From the NCBI RefSeq assembly GCF_000518245.1, contig NZ_JADF01000008.1, forward strand, positions 30,498 to 94,497: a stretch of DNA of 64,000 nt. The letters are read 5' to 3'. The stretch comes from Brachyspira alvinipulli ATCC 51933. Its GTDB lineage: Bacteria > Spirochaetota > Brachyspiria > Brachyspirales > Brachyspiraceae. The position numbers and the translations under genes were made by a program. Shown one piece after another: positions 63,711 through 64,000 of the stretch (position 1 is its first letter; every line of letters starts with the position of its first letter). The notes beneath the pieces are model-generated. The model saw nothing but the letters and a program-made list of their open reading frames with translations, was not told the DNA's origin and did not search any database.

Positions 63711-64000
63711 AAAATATTAACTCCTCGCTTTCTTCAGCTAAAATATAATTTGTTATAATTATAATTTCATCTTTATTATCTAATAAGCATTCATTATTAG
63801 GATTTAATATGACATCATTATATCTTTTTACCCCTATCAATATTATTTTTTTATTTAATAAAGATAAATAAACTTCTTTGAATGTCTTTGGTTCTTTAAA
63901 ATAATCAGAATATGGAGACATTATTATATCTTTTCCGTTTTTGCTTAGAAGACCATAAAAAATATACAATATATTTGAACTTAGAGAAGCCTGTGCCATA
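63700..64000 (-). CDS. CASTOR/POLLUX-type ion channel, copy 3, C-terminal end only
   Basis: The frame runs off the right window edge. The visible part (MAQASLSSNILYIFYGLLSKNGKDIIMSPYSDYF..., to ...EIIIITNYILAEESEELIFYDI) aligns with the C-terminal 100 residues of copy 2 (MAHASLNPDILSVFNGLFSKNGKDIIMQKYSDHF). The apparent first Met is internal to the full gene. The stop overlaps the start of copy 2 by 11 bp, so the array is an operon of at least three members. Confidence 0.8.
   Translation of the reverse strand, partial: MAQASLSSNILYIFYGLLSKNGKDIIMSPYSDYFKEPKTFKEVYLSLLNKKIILIGVKRYNDVILNPNNECLLDNKDEIIIITNYILAEESEELIFYDI

Overview
The window is a very AT-rich bacterial chromosome segment, densely coded on both strands. 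The gene content points to an anaerobic, motile, Gram-negative gut bacterium of the spirochaete type, most likely Brachyspira or a close relative. This is inferred from low G+C, a complete chemotaxis operon with CheD and CheB, type III glutamine synthetase, an LptF/G-type lipid exporter, exported ankyrin proteins, and an orphan tRNA-Ile/tRNA-Ala pair without rRNA genes. No phage, insertion sequence or CRISPR array is visible.

Region 1 (1-4.8 kb) is a methionine/one-carbon cluster. It holds a cobalamin-dependent methionine synthase that lacks its C-terminal reactivation domain, a separate gene that looks like exactly that missing domain, and a convergent MetF-like reductase. The gap between the two synthase genes contains an SRP-RNA-like sequence. 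Region 2 (4.9-11.7 kb) has a MATE exporter and then a five-gene run: a small helical-repeat protein, a GlmU-like nucleotidyltransferase, an exported protein, a DUF2225 protein and an LptF/G permease. Region 3 (11.7-19.7 kb, minus strand) has an acetyltransferase, proS, a probable peptide-scavenging operon (dipeptide epimerase, DUF819 permease, CocE-type hydrolase) and dxr.

Region 4 (19.7-26.1 kb) starts with a 7-bp tandem repeat array. It is followed by a very unusual 996-residue fusion of a YidC/Oxa1-like insertase with a sulfatase/LtaS-like domain, then a GldG-like protein and a MOP-family flippase. Region 5 (26-30.5 kb, minus strand) has two paralogous exported ankyrin proteins with matching promoters, a Crp-type regulator, a cyclic-nucleotide-domain/TPR protein and a flavin-binding protein. 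Region 6 (30.6-43.7 kb) has NAD synthetase, a nine-gene chemotaxis operon and glnA type III. The operon runs MCP-like soluble protein, STAS protein, cheY, cheA, cheW, cheR, cheD, cheB and a catalytically degenerate nucleotidyltransferase-fold protein.

Region 7 (43.7-59.4 kb) is mixed: WYL regulator, membrane proteins, lipoprotein, gpsA, TetR, PadR/HAAS pair, TolC/RND efflux, DUF2156, flavodoxin-like protein/HxlR pair, SRPBCC and AI-2E proteins. Region 8 (59.5-64 kb) has the tRNA pair, a short ankyrin protein and a head-to-tail array of at least three CASTOR/POLLUX-type ion-channel genes. The two complete members of this array each carry a one-base frameshift.

The most unusual items are the YidC-sulfatase fusion, the channel array with its frameshifts, the pseudo-nucleotidyltransferase in the chemotaxis operon, the split methionine synthase, and two genes whose promoters imply leaderless mRNAs. 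Family assignments rest on motif recognition by eye. No database search was run.
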